A stretch of DNA of 64,000 bases from Blastopirellula sp. J2-11 (GCF_024584705.1 NZ_CP097384.1:682001-746000), one strand, 5' to 3'; counted from the stretch's first letter, positions 25,517 through 35,075 are shown. A program made the numbers and translations. The notes: generated from the sequence alone by a model not told the origin.

Positions 25517-28213
25517 ATGTCGCAAGACGATAAGAGTTTCTCCGGCCGCCGACGTCGCATGAAGACGCGTTGGACGGTCGCCGCCGCCGACGTACTGTCG
25601 GAGTTCGTGATTACCGTTGGCGGAATTGGTACGATCGTCGCCGTTTTGGCGGTGTTCGTTGTCCTGGTTGCGCGTGTCGCTCCACTAGGATTGCCTGCTT
25701 CTCTTTCGGGCGAAGTGACGCGTGAAACGCATTGGGGAGCAACCAAGCCGGTTCACCTGGCGGTCGATGAGTACCAATCGATCGGTTGGGTGTTGTTTGA
25801 TGACGGGCGCCTCGAAACGTTTCGCGTGGATAACGGTGAAAAACTTGGCGAGCGTCAGCTTTTCCAAGACAAACAACTCTCGGCCATTTCCACGTCGGTA
25901 GGACGTGGCGGTCTGCTGCTTGGTTTTCTGGATGGTTCGATTCAGTTTGCCGACATCCATTTTGCGACCACCTTTATCGACGTCGTCGACGCCCCCGAGC
26001 AATTTCATGGAATGAAGCCTGGCGAGCGAGCGACCTATCAGCCGGAAGAGAACGAGACCGGCGTCTTGGAGCTTACGTCGCAGGGACAGTATCGAGTGCA
26101 GTTGCTCGAATCGAGCGTGCTCGATCCGGTTCAGGTGACGGACAAAGCGATCTTGATGCTGGACCATGTGCCCGAAGCGGCTAGCGGCGGCAATCAGGTC
26201 AGCATCTCGAAAGACGATCGCAAGTACGTTTGCTTTGCGGCCGACGGCAAGTTGCGTTACGGCACGCTGAAGGAGGAAGAAGATTTTCTGACCGGCGATG
26301 TGACGCTGAAAAACGAAACGATCGAGTTGGAGATCGCCGACATTCAAGGCGAACGCCCGCAGTTTCTACTGCAAACCGCCCGCGGCAACGACATCTTGCT
26401 GGCTTGGAAGTCGGGCCAGATGGTCCGGTTTGTTCGCGAAAGCGCGGAGGATGGATCAGGCTATCATCTGAATCCGGCCGAGAAGGTCGACCTGCTTCCT
26501 GATACTGACGCACAGTTAACCGTCTGCGACTTTATCTTGGGACGCGAGACCGTTTTTGTCGGCGATAGCCAAGGGGGCGCAAGCGGCTGGTTTTTGGTTC
26601 GCGGCGCCGAGACGGAAGAACCAGAGTTGCAAGCCCGCAAAACCAGCGACGGTTTTACCCTGGCGCGCGTGCATGTGCTGCAACCGGCGCCTGGCGAGAA
26701 GATCAATTCAATGCGCGCGTCGGAACGTAGCCGCATGTTGGTCGTCGGTTACGAGTCGGGTCGTTTTCGCGTCTACCAAATGACGACCGAACGACTCGTG
26801 CTCGATCGCCATCTGCCGAAGGACGCTCCGGTAATCGGCGCGATGATCACGCCGAAAGATAACGGCTTGTTGGTCGAATCGGGCGAAGGAATATATCTTT
26901 GGGACTTTGATCCGCGACATCCTGAAATTACGGTTGCAGCGGCGATTATGCCGGTCTGGTACGAAGGTTATCCGAAGCCGCGTCAGATCTGGCAAAGCTC
27001 GTCGGCCGGCGTCGAACCAGAAATGAAATTGGGGCTCTACCCGCTGATCTCCGGTACGCTGAAGGCGACGTTCTACTCGATGTTGTTCGGCGCTCCGATC
27101 GCGCTGCTGGCGGCGATTTATACCAGCGAGTTCACGACGCACAAAGTTCGCGCCGTCGTCAAACCGACGGTCGAGATGATGGCGAGCCTGCCGAGCGTCG
27201 TTCTCGGATTTCTGGCGGCGATCGTGTTCGCTCCGATCGTGGAGTCGTTTTTGGCCTTCTTTTTAACGACGGTTGTCGTCGTGCCGCTCACCTTTATTTT
27301 GGCGGCCATGATGTGGCAATTGTTGCCGCGGCGGATCGGCTTGATCCTCGAGTCATGGCGTCTCTGGTTCATGGTTCCGGCGCTGCTGCTGGGACTGGCC
27401 GTTTCGTATCTGCTGGGACCGCTGGTCGAGCAGATCGCCTTCGACGGCAATGTGAAGCTGTGGCTTGACGGGCGGGGATCAGGCGTCGTCGGCTGGTTGA
27501 TGATGTTGTTACCGTTGGGCGGGATGTTCGCTTTCTTTTTGAACGGCGCCTTTATTAACCCTTATTTGCGAGCCAGGGCGCTGCAGTGGAATCGATCGCA
27601 GTTCGCCCTGTTAAGCCTGGTTAAATTCGCCGCGCTGGTGCTGCTGACGTTCGGCTTCGCCTGGTTGCTCTCGTCGGCGCTCTATTGGCTGCCGACGCTG
27701 TTTGGCGCTGAAGTCTGGGATCCGCGCGGCACGTTCATTGATAGTTACGCCCAGCGCAACTCGTTTGTCGTCGGCTTTGTGATGGGGTTTGCCGTGATTC
27801 CGATCATCTACACCATCGCGGATGACGCGTTGGCGACCGTGCCGAAACATCTTCGCTCAGCGTCGCTCGGCTGCGGAGCGACTCCCTGGCAAACGACCGT
27901 ACGCGTGGTGATTCCGACTGCAATGAGCGGGCTCTTCTCGGCATTGATGATCGGTTTGGGACGCGTGGTTGGCGAGACGATGATCGTGCTAATGGCCGGC
28001 GGCAACACGCCGGTGACCGATTGGAATATCTTTAGCGGCTTCCGGACGCTGAGCGCGACGATTGCGATTGAACTGCCGGAAGCGGTGGAGAACAGCACCC
28101 ACTTTCGCATGTTGTTTGCAGCGGCCTTGGTGCTGTTCGTCATCACCTTTTTGATTAATACCGCGGCCGAAATTGTGCGGCTGCGTTTCCGTAAACGAGC
28201 TTATCAACTATGA
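25517..28213 (+). CDS. pstC: Phosphate ABC transporter permease PstC with large beta-propeller-like domain
   Basis: Inner membrane permease of the Pst importer, 898 residues against about 320 in E. coli. A first membrane helix (about 30-58) is followed by a ~450-residue extracytoplasmic region of repeated strand-turn-strand units (for example SIGWVLFDDGRLETFRV and MLVVGYESGRFRVYQM) that looks like a WD40-type propeller. The permease domain begins near residue 510 and has the EAA-type loop LRSASLGCGATPWQTTVRVV followed by the final helices. Such enlarged PstC proteins are known from marine Gammaproteobacteria and planctomycetes. The stop codon overlaps the start of pstA by four bases (ATGA), so translation is coupled. 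Confidence 0.92.
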   Translation: MSQDDKSFSGRRRRMKTRWTVAAADVLSEFVITVGGIGTIVAVLAVFVVLVARVAPLGLPASLSGEVTRETHWGATKPVHLAVDEYQSIGWVLFDDGRLETFRVDNGEKLGERQLFQDKQLSAISTSVGRGGLLLGFLDGSIQFADIHFATTFIDVVDAPEQFHGMKPGERATYQPEENETGVLELTSQGQYRVQLLESSVLDPVQVTDKAILMLDHVPEAASGGNQVSISKDDRKYVCFAADGKLRYGTLKEEEDFLTGDVTLKNETIELEIADIQGERPQFLLQTARGNDILLAWKSGQMVRFVRESAEDGSGYHLNPAEKVDLLPDTDAQLTVCDFILGRETVFVGDSQGGASGWFLVRGAETEEPELQARKTSDGFTLARVHVLQPAPGEKINSMRASERSRMLVVGYESGRFRVYQMTTERLVLDRHLPKDAPVIGAMITPKDNGLLVESGEGIYLWDFDPRHPEITVAAAIMPVWYEGYPKPRQIWQSSSAGVEPEMKLGLYPLISGTLKATFYSMLFGAPIALLAAIYTSEFTTHKVRAVVKPTVEMMASLPSVVLGFLAAIVFAPIVESFLAFFLTTVVVVPLTFILAAMMWQLLPRRIGLILESWRLWFMVPALLLGLAVSYLLGPLVEQIAFDGNVKLWLDGRGSGVVGWLMMLLPLGGMFAFFLNGAFINPYLRARALQWNRSQFALLSLVKFAALVLLTFGFAWLLSSALYWLPTLFGAEVWDPRGTFIDSYAQRNSFVVGFVMGFAVIPIIYTIADDALATVPKHLRSASLGCGATPWQTTVRVVIPTAMSGLFSALMIGLGRVVGETMIVLMAGGNTPVTDWNIFSGFRTLSATIAIELPEAVENSTHFRMLFAAALVLFVITFLINTAAEIVRLRFRKRAYQL

Positions 28214-30750
28214 CCTCGCCTGCTGACAACGACGCTGCCGCCGCGCCGCGGGAGAAACGAGGGCACGTTTCCAAACCGGGCCTTTCGCTCCTCGCGCAGG
28301 GCGAGCCCATGGTCTGGCTAACCGGCGGTTCGCTGGCCCTTTGTTTACTGATGATCTTCGGCCTGCTGTCGCTGGTCATCTACAACGGCATGCGCACCTT
28401 CTGGCCGGGACAGCTCTACCAGGTCGAAACCGTCGACGGGGCGATCTACTTGGGGGAAGAGGCCGGCGTCGAAAAATTTGATCTGACCGAGCAATTGATC
28501 AACTCGTTTCCGCCCGAACTGGCGAAGGCCCGCGAGATCTCTCAGCAGAAGTTTGAAGCGGCGGGCAGCGTTCCGTTTGAAGTGGAGCGGCGCCAATATC
28601 GGACCGGCAACTTCGATATTATCTCCAACTTCGATCGCGAAGGAACGCACTACCATACCGTCACCGAATTTGAGATGGTCTCGCCCGAAGCGACGCTGCC
28701 CGAGTGGGCGATGGTGATCGAGCGGCTATCGTGGGGACGTTTCTACGGCATGCCGGTTGAGTTCAAGATGTCGTATCAGCGACCGATCTCGGCCGAAGAA
28801 GAACAACTAGCCGATATCGTCCAGCAACTGCAAAGCAACTCGTACCGCATCACGGACGCCGATCAAGCGGCGCAGCTCAAAGAAGCGCTCGCGCCGGTCG
28901 AAGCGGAGCTTACCAAGGTTCGGGCCGCGAATATTGACGCCTTCGTCGCTGAAAACAAATCGCTCGCCGGCGAGTTGCGGGCCAAATTGAAGTCGGGCGA
29001 AGAAAAGCCGCTGGCCGACGTGAAATCGGATGAGCAAAACGTCATAAGCATCGTTCAGGCGACTGTCGGACCGGAAGAAGCTTGGGACAAATTTAACGAG
29101 TTTCATGACGAAGTCATTAGTCGTTCTGCGCGTCGCAAAGAGATCGAAGAGTTTGAAGTTGGTGAAGTCAACAGCGAAGAAGAAACGGCGCGATTGGAAT
29201 TACGTGATGAAGAGATCGCCCATCCCGGCGTCTTTATCGTGGAGTTGGCGAATGAGTTAGCTCGGCTACAAGGGCAAGTCGCAGTTCTCGACGCGATCGG
29301 CGAAAAGAACCAGGCGGTATTGCGACAGATCGAAAAGCGATATGGCGCCGATTCGCCGCTGAGCAAGTTTGCTCAGAAAATCACGCAAGGTTTGGCGACC
29401 GACCTGGTCGAGCAGCAGACGCAACCGAAAACGCGGATCGCGGAGATCAAACAGTTGGTCAACGCGATGCCGGAATCAACGCAAGCGGCGGTCGAGAGTT
29501 TCCTCCGAATTCGCCAGGAATCGACCGAACGTACCGTCAAGCTGCAGGATCGTATTCGGCAACTCAACGACGAGAACGCGCGCTACGTGCTGCATATGCA
29601 GACCGCACAAAAGATCGACAAAGATATCCCGCTGTCAGAGATCGTCCGGGCCTTTCCCGCCAACCGACTGGGCATCGCTGGCAAGCTGGGAGTTTACATG
29701 TCGCGTTGGGGCGAGTTTCTGATGGATGACCCGCGCGAAGCGAACTCGGAAGGGGGCGTTTTTCCGGCGATCTGGGGAACCGTCGCGATGACGATGATCA
29801 TGTCGATCCTGGTCGTGCCGTTTGGCGTATTGGCCGCGCTTTATCTGCGCGAGTTCGCCAAGCCGGGGCCAATTGTCAGCGCCATTCGCATTAGCATCAA
29901 CAATCTTGCCGGCGTGCCGAGTATCGTTTTCGGCGTGTTCGGTTTCGCTTTTTTGATTGGCAACGTCGGGCGCTACATTGACGGTGGTCCAAAAAACGCC
30001 GACCTGCCGGTGATGTCGTCGGGAAGTTGGTATCTGTTGTTGGGCGTCTTAGCGGCGACTGCGTGCGGCGCTTTTATGATGTCGATGTATGCGGTTGGCA
30101 ATCGGCGTCAATTGACCGGCCGTCGCAATCAATGGCTCGGCAAATTCGCGCTGCTGTTGTGGGTCGCCGCGACGGTTGCATTTTTAGTCGCTTTGGCGAC
30201 CACGCCTGAATTCAACGGCTTTTTTACGTCGCATTTGCCCAACCCGGTGTTTGGCAAAGGTTGTTTGGCGTGGGCCAGCATTACGCTCGCGTTGTTGACG
30301 TTGCCGGTGGTGATCGTCGCGACCGAAGAGTCACTGGCCGCAGTCCCCAACTCGCTGCGGGAAGGCTCGTATGGATGCGGCGCCAGCAAATGGCAAACCA
30401 TCTGGCGAATCGTTCTGCCGCACGCATTACCGGGAATCATGACCGGCATGATTTTGGCCATGGCGCGCGGCGCCGGCGAAGTTGCGCCGCTGATGCTGGT
30501 CGGCGTATTAAAACTCGCGCCGGAATTGCCGGTTGATTTTACGCCGCCGTTTTTGCATTTTGATCGCAGTTTTATGCATCTTGGTTTTCACATCTACGAC
30601 CTTGGTTTTCAGAGTCAGAATAGTGAAGCCGCCAAGCCGATGGTTTACACCACGACATTGTTGTTGATCGGCGTGATCGCCTTATTGAACTTGTCGGCGA
30701 TTTGGCTTCGTGCTCGCTTGCGACGGCGATTCCAGCCGGGGCAGTTCTAA
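28210..30750 (+). CDS. pstA: Phosphate ABC transporter permease PstA with long coiled-coil insertion
   Basis: Partner permease of PstC, 846 residues against about 300 in E. coli. After one membrane helix (about 37-62) there is a ~430-residue extracytoplasmic insert, largely charged and helical from residue 200 to 470 (Glu, Lys, Gln and Arg-rich, for example LQDRIRQLNDENARYVLHM), which should form coiled coils. The permease domain starts near residue 505 and carries the EAA loop LREGSYGCGASKWQTIWRIV and MARGAGEVAPLMLVG, typical of PstA. The insert probably interacts with the propeller of PstC or with PstS, which is inference. ATG at 28210 overlaps the pstC stop. Confidence 0.92.
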   Translation: MTSPADNDAAAAPREKRGHVSKPGLSLLAQGEPMVWLTGGSLALCLLMIFGLLSLVIYNGMRTFWPGQLYQVETVDGAIYLGEEAGVEKFDLTEQLINSFPPELAKAREISQQKFEAAGSVPFEVERRQYRTGNFDIISNFDREGTHYHTVTEFEMVSPEATLPEWAMVIERLSWGRFYGMPVEFKMSYQRPISAEEEQLADIVQQLQSNSYRITDADQAAQLKEALAPVEAELTKVRAANIDAFVAENKSLAGELRAKLKSGEEKPLADVKSDEQNVISIVQATVGPEEAWDKFNEFHDEVISRSARRKEIEEFEVGEVNSEEETARLELRDEEIAHPGVFIVELANELARLQGQVAVLDAIGEKNQAVLRQIEKRYGADSPLSKFAQKITQGLATDLVEQQTQPKTRIAEIKQLVNAMPESTQAAVESFLRIRQESTERTVKLQDRIRQLNDENARYVLHMQTAQKIDKDIPLSEIVRAFPANRLGIAGKLGVYMSRWGEFLMDDPREANSEGGVFPAIWGTVAMTMIMSILVVPFGVLAALYLREFAKPGPIVSAIRISINNLAGVPSIVFGVFGFAFLIGNVGRYIDGGPKNADLPVMSSGSWYLLLGVLAATACGAFMMSMYAVGNRRQLTGRRNQWLGKFALLLWVAATVAFLVALATTPEFNGFFTSHLPNPVFGKGCLAWASITLALLTLPVVIVATEESLAAVPNSLREGSYGCGASKWQTIWRIVLPHALPGIMTGMILAMARGAGEVAPLMLVGVLKLAPELPVDFTPPFLHFDRSFMHLGFHIYDLGFQSQNSEAAKPMVYTTTLLLIGVIALLNLSAIWLRARLRRRFQPGQF

Positions 30751-30777
30751 CCAATCCAGCAGAGATCAGACGGCACG

Positions 30778-31692
30778 ATGACGACGCAACGCGAAATTGA
30801 GAATATCCCTCAGACGAGAAACAGCGTGAACGAGACTTCCCCTGCACAGCAGCCCGCCGAAGAGCGTCAGAACCGCTTGGAAATGATCGCCCAAGGGCAT
30901 GAGTTCGACTCGGTTATTCACGATTCGGTGAAACGCGAAGATTGCGTGCTTGAGATCAAAAACTTCAACCTGTGGTATGGCGAGAAGCAAGCGCTGTTCA
31001 ATGTCAACATGCCGGTTCCCAAGGGCCAAGTGACGGCGCTGGTGGGACCATCCGGTTGCGGCAAGTCGACGCTGTTGCGTTGCGTCAACCGGATGAACGA
31101 CTTGATCGATACCGTCCGCATCCAGGGAGACATCGTCCTCAACGGCGATTCAATCTGTGACGCCGGCGTCGATGTGATCGAACTGCGGAAGCGAATGGGA
31201 ATGGTTTTTCAAAAGCCGAATCCCTTTCCGATGAGCATTTTTGAAAACGTCGTCTACCCGCTGCGCATCGACGGCGAGCGAAATCGGGGAGTCCTGGAAG
31301 GGGTTTGCGAACATAGCCTCAAAGGCGCCGCGATCTGGGACGAAGTCAAAGATCGACTGCACGAGAGCGGGCTGAGTCTCTCTGGCGGACAGCAGCAGCG
31401 GTTGTGCATCGCGCGGGCGATCGCCAGCGAGCCGGAAGTGCTGTTGCTGGACGAACCATGCTCGGCGCTCGATCCGATCGCGACCAGCAAGATCGAAGAC
31501 TTGATTCGCGAACTGCGCGGCGAGTACTCGATCTTGATCGTGACGCACAACATGCAACAAGCGTCGCGGATCAGCGACTACACCGCGTTCATGTATCTAG
31601 GGCGTTTGGTTGAGTTCGGTCCGACCGTCGACATTTTCACCAATCCCAAACTGACCGAAACCAACGCCTACGTCACCGGCCGCTTCGGCTAA
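30778..31692 (+). CDS. pstB: Phosphate ABC transporter ATP-binding protein PstB
   Basis: ATPase subunit of the Pst importer. It has Walker [10 protein letters not shown], the Q-loop [17 protein letters not shown] typical of PstB, signature [16 protein letters not shown], Walker [14 protein letters not shown] and the switch His in IVTHNMQQ. The 304-residue chain has an N-terminal extension of about 50 charged residues compared with E. coli PstB (257), which might be trimmed if translation begins later, but the ATG at 30778 is the first start 27 bases behind pstA. An unfamiliar repeat protein follows rather than phoU directly. Confidence 0.96.
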   Translation: MTTQREIENIPQTRNSVNETSPAQQPAEERQNRLEMIAQGHEFDSVIHDSVKREDCVLEIKNFNLWYGEKQALFNVNMPVPKGQVTALVGPSGCGKSTLLRCVNRMNDLIDTVRIQGDIVLNGDSICDAGVDVIELRKRMGMVFQKPNPFPMSIFENVVYPLRIDGERNRGVLEGVCEHSLKGAAIWDEVKDRLHESGLSLSGGQQQRLCIARAIASEPEVLLLDEPCSALDPIATSKIEDLIRELRGEYSILIVTHNMQQASRISDYTAFMYLGRLVEFGPTVDIFTNPKLTETNAYVTGRFG

Positions 31693-31750
31693 CGGAACGT
31701 ATCCAATTTCCCATCACCGCCATTTACGTACGCACCGATTTCAGGGGAAC

Positions 31751-32932
31751 ATGATGTCTCGATTCATTGGCGCCTTCGTTTGTCTCGCTTTGATTTTCGG
31801 ATCGATCGTTCCGGCCGCCGCCGCTGAACGTCGATCGGAGGAGCATCAGCAGTTTGCCAAAGACTTCTGGAGCTACCTGAGCGGCAAGTACGAGAAGTGG
31901 GATGTCTTACCGCAGGCGCCTGCCGCGGCGCCGGCTCCGCAAGTCGCCGGCGAGTCCAAAGCGTACGCCAATCCCGTCGCCCTGCAAAACATCAACCAGC
32001 CCGGCTACGGATCGATTATCGTGGTCGAACATCTGCAAGATGGCGACATCATCGGCGTGACCGCGTGCTATCGAGCGAAAGCAGGAATCGATTCCAAGCA
32101 AAACGATTGGTATTGGCTCTACTATCTTCCCACAGGCGAAGTGGTGAAAACATCGGCCGACAAAGCCGCATTCGATAAGCCTGGCTACGTCACCTTTGAA
32201 GAGGATGGCCGCTTGTGGGTGTTTGGCCTGACGAACGCTAGTCTGGCCAACTTTTTGACTGCCGGCGAACCGGCGAAGCAAGTCATTCGCCCCGGCGTCG
32301 GTCCGTCAGGCATGACAGTGAAGTCGGATGAAATGGAAACGATTCTTGGCTATCTCGCCGCCAAGCCGGGGTTTGTTACGGCGATCGAAGATGGACGCGT
32401 CTGGGTTTTGCGTGAGGGGAGCGAAGCCGCCGACCAGTTTCTCACCGCAGGCGAGCCGGCCAAGCAGGTGATTCGACCAGGCGTAGGGCCGCTGGGAGTC
32501 ACTTTGAAATCGGACGACGCCGCAACGATCGCCGCATATCAATACGGAAAACCAGGCTTTGAAGCCGCCGTCGACGCCGATGGCCGCGTATGGGTCTTTC
32601 CGGCCGACGGAGACGCCTGGAAAGAGTTTCGTGAGCAAGGAGAACCGGCCGCCCACGTCACGAAAATTGGGGTCGGCCCGCAGCGCGAGACGCTCAAAAC
32701 GCGCGACGCCGGCGTGATCGAAGCCTATCTAGTCGCTCAGCCGGGTTACGTGACAAAGATTGTCGATGGCCGCTTGTGGGTATTGCGAGCCGATTGTGCC
32801 GAGCTGAAGGAATTCGCCGGCAACTCGGATCTCGCCAAGCATGTCACGAAGATAGGAGCGGGACCGCTGGGAATGACCGTCAAAAGTCCCGACGCTGAAA
32901 CGATTGATTCGTACATGCGGAACTTTCGCTAA
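31751..32932 (+). CDS. Secreted protein with four ~62-residue repeats, inside the pst operon
   Basis: Not a family I can name. A signal peptide (1-25) is followed by a domain (about 35-135) whose NDWYWLYYLPTGEVV and GVTACYRAK stretches resemble cytochrome P460-like folds, without a CxxCH. From residue 143 to 393 the chain is four tandem repeats. Each has KPG[FY]VT, a DGR[LV]WV[LF] strand, GEPAKQVIRPGVGP or a variant, and a [TV]LK[ST]xDxxxIxxY helix; repeats 1 and 2 are closest, 3 and 4 more diverged. It sits between pstB (58 bases) and phoU (52 bases), so it belongs to the phosphate operon. A role as periplasmic accessory of phosphate uptake is inference. Confidence 0.8.
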   Translation: MMSRFIGAFVCLALIFGSIVPAAAAERRSEEHQQFAKDFWSYLSGKYEKWDVLPQAPAAAPAPQVAGESKAYANPVALQNINQPGYGSIIVVEHLQDGDIIGVTACYRAKAGIDSKQNDWYWLYYLPTGEVVKTSADKAAFDKPGYVTFEEDGRLWVFGLTNASLANFLTAGEPAKQVIRPGVGPSGMTVKSDEMETILGYLAAKPGFVTAIEDGRVWVLREGSEAADQFLTAGEPAKQVIRPGVGPLGVTLKSDDAATIAAYQYGKPGFEAAVDADGRVWVFPADGDAWKEFREQGEPAAHVTKIGVGPQRETLKTRDAGVIEAYLVAQPGYVTKIVDGRLWVLRADCAELKEFAGNSDLAKHVTKIGAGPLGMTVKSPDAETIDSYMRNFR

Positions 32933-32984
32933 CGGCCAGCTTGACGCTCCCTGCGATCGCAACGCAAACAAGGATTGAAATTCA

Positions 32985-33653
32985 ATGTCGGTTCATTTTG
33001 AAAAGCAGATTGACCAGCTTCGCCGCCAATTGTTGACGCTCGGCTCGATGGTCGAAGATCACGTCATGTTGGCGATTCGAGCCGCCGAAGAGCAAAATCG
33101 TGACCTTGCCCAGGAAGCGGTCAATCGCGACGACGATGTTGACGCGATGCAAATGGCGATCGCGGAAGAGTCGCTGCACCTGGTGGCGCTGTTTCAACCG
33201 GTCGCCTCCGATCTGCGATTTGTGATCACGGTGCAAACCGTGATCAACGAACTTGAGCGAATCGGCGATCAGGCGCACGACATCGGCCAAGGGGTCCTGC
33301 GTCTGCTCGATTCGGGCGCCCATTTTGATCTGCCGCCGCTGTTGCAACAGTCGAAAGAAGCTTCGGTCGAGATGCTGCGGCAAAGTCTTGATGCGCTGCT
33401 GGATCGCGACGCGAGCAAAGCACGCGCGATCATCGCGGCCGACGATAAGGTCGATGAATTGCATCGCAGTATGTACGACTGGTTTAAGAACGGCGCTCGC
33501 CAGCGGCCTGATGATCTTGATTGGATGATGGAGATGCTGACGATTTCGCGGCACGTCGAACGGATCGCCGATCATGCGACGAACATCGCCGAAACGGTCG
33601 TCTACCTGGTCGAGGGTGAGTTGGTGCGCCGCGGCGGCGACCGAGCGCCTTAA
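32985..33653 (+). CDS. phoU: Phosphate transport regulator PhoU
   Basis: PhoU couples the Pst transporter to phosphate signalling and represses the phosphate regulon when phosphate is ample. The 222-residue product is all-helical with two PhoU repeats; the metal-binding E/DxxxD motifs are visible in INELERIGDQAHDIGQ (about 88-103) and SRHVERIADHATNIAETV (about 188-205). Length is normal. It is cotranscribed with pstSCAB and precedes a PhoB-like regulator, the usual order. No PhoR-type histidine kinase is present in the window. Start ATG at 32985. Confidence 0.95.
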   Translation: MSVHFEKQIDQLRRQLLTLGSMVEDHVMLAIRAAEEQNRDLAQEAVNRDDDVDAMQMAIAEESLHLVALFQPVASDLRFVITVQTVINELERIGDQAHDIGQGVLRLLDSGAHFDLPPLLQQSKEASVEMLRQSLDALLDRDASKARAIIAADDKVDELHRSMYDWFKNGARQRPDDLDWMMEMLTISRHVERIADHATNIAETVVYLVEGELVRRGGDRAP

Positions 33654-33719
33654 GAGCGCTGCTGGCGGCAGATTGTACATTTTCGTTCCTTCTGGTCACT
33701 CCATCGCAACGCCTTCACG

Positions 33720-34433
33720 ATGAACAACCGGCTTGTGCTCATTATCGGTCGTCCAGGCAGGCTCAGCGCCGCCTTGGCTGATAACTTGCGGCAATCGGGC
33801 TGCGAAGTGCGAACAGCTGTCGATTCGGAGGATGGTCTGGAGCAGGCGATCACCCATTCGCCTGATATTGTGTTGGTCGGCCATCATTCGCCAGAGTCGT
33901 TTGATATGTGCCGCCGCATCAGCAGTCGAATGCGGCCTGAGCAATTGCCGGCGTTTCTGGTGACGCCGGGCGTTGGTCAAACTGACGGTGTCGACGATGA
34001 GACGCAGTCGATCGATTCTCTGCTGGCGGAGACGCTGGCGCTCGACCTGTTGGCGCAAGGACTAAAGACGCTTCTCAGTCGGGCACGCCAGGCAGGGCAG
34101 GATGACGTGATCCTTGAGCAGCATGGATTGCGACTCGATCGAACTCGCTACACGGCCGAACTTCGGGGAGTATCGATCGGCGCGACGCCGACGGAATTTC
34201 GTTTACTTTGGACGCTGATGGCCAAGCCGGGCCATGTCTTTTCCCGGCATGATCTCTTTGACGCTAGTCGAACGGAGCACGAAGGAGAACCTTCGACGCA
34301 GTCTCGAGCGATCGATGTTCACATCAAAACCATCCGTCGAAAGCTGGCGGAACAAGCAAATCTTATAGAGACTATTCGGGGGGTGGGGTATCGGTTTCGA
34401 GAGCCCGTTTGGGGCGTCGCCCCATTTGAGTAG
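33720..34433 (+). CDS. PhoB/OmpR-type response regulator with degenerate receiver domain
   Basis: The C-terminal half (about 130-230) is an intact winged helix of the OmpR/PhoB type: ATPTEFRLLWTLMAKPG, SRAIDVHIKTIRRKL and IETIRGVGYRF are the positioning and recognition elements. The N-terminal half keeps the receiver fold (hydrophobic strands LVLIIG and DIVLVG) but not its chemistry: the usual acidic pair after strand 1 is Gly10-Arg11 and the phospho-acceptor Asp of strand 3 is Gly54; no switch Lys is evident. It cannot be phosphorylated in the usual way and may respond to protein contact, perhaps with PhoU. Position as last gene of the pst operon suggests it binds the PHO-box-like repeats. 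Length 237, normal. Confidence 0.88.
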   Translation: MNNRLVLIIGRPGRLSAALADNLRQSGCEVRTAVDSEDGLEQAITHSPDIVLVGHHSPESFDMCRRISSRMRPEQLPAFLVTPGVGQTDGVDDETQSIDSLLAETLALDLLAQGLKTLLSRARQAGQDDVILEQHGLRLDRTRYTAELRGVSIGATPTEFRLLWTLMAKPGHVFSRHDLFDASRTEHEGEPSTQSRAIDVHIKTIRRKLAEQANLIETIRGVGYRFREPVWGVAPFE

Positions 34434-34808
34434 AAAGTTATACGCTGTAAGTGCCGATATAGAAAGAGTTTTCGCGTTGTTTCGACTTAATGAAAAGTTG
34501 GTCGCTAGGTATTAAATTTTCTCAAGAGTCTCCTTGAACCGGGTGGAATAGTCGTTCTCCAAATGGGTAGGTTGCGTCGGGTCTTAACTTGGCGACAATA
34601 AGTTCCTGCGATCTTTCCCAGCTTCGCGGACGAGGGTTCTTTGGATCCCGAGTCTAAGAAGGGACGACGCCGCTAGCTCTGCTATCATACCGATAGCGAC
34701 CAGCGGTGATTCTGGCGTCAACGAAGATGCCAGCGTGTGTGAAACGGATTTCCACTGCCGCGGATTTTACGCTTCGCCACGACGGTTTCAGGAGGGACGA
34801 AGTTCGAC
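34434..34808. other. Intergenic region with a two-step hairpin
   Basis: 375 bases without a gene. It holds a hairpin at 34670-34706: outer arms CCGCT/AGCGG and inner arms GCTATC/GATAGC. It has no T-run and could be a structured leader of the small gene that follows. I see no other element. Confidence 0.4.
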
Positions 34809-35075
34809 ATGGTAGTTTGGAAATTGGCTGGTATGACCTTAGCCCAAAAACGAGATGAGCTGCGCCAGGAACTACGGACTCGCTTTATCGAGCCGGAAGA
34901 GTTCTGCGAGCTGGCTGTTTCAAGCCGCAAACTAGTACGCAGCGATGTCAGCGCCGCGTCGGTCAAAGGGCTCTATAGCCCTGATGACAATCTGTATTAC
35001 TTTGTTGAGGAAGAACGCCTTGACAACTTCCGTACTGCACGGGTCCTTGATAGCCAGCCGCTGCAGATCGCCTAA
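34809..35075 (+). CDS. Hypothetical protein, 88 aa
   Basis: Small soluble protein of unknown function. The first part is helical and charged (LAQKRDELRQELRTRF), the second has SPDDNLYYFVEEERL, typical of an ordinary globular chain. An AGGAGG stands about 13 bases before the ATG at 34809, the best Shine-Dalgarno sequence in this part of the window, and an alternative ATG at 34833 lies farther away. A bidirectional terminator at 35193 follows about 120 bases later. The frame has normal codon use, which is the reason to keep it. Confidence 0.6.
   Translation: MVVWKLAGMTLAQKRDELRQELRTRFIEPEEFCELAVSSRKLVRSDVSAASVKGLYSPDDNLYYFVEEERLDNFRTARVLDSQPLQIA

Noticed and set aside
31751-32932. Repeat protein considered as a heme cytochrome P460
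   Set aside because: The first domain is similar in pattern, but there is no CxxCH motif; only a fold resemblance is kept.
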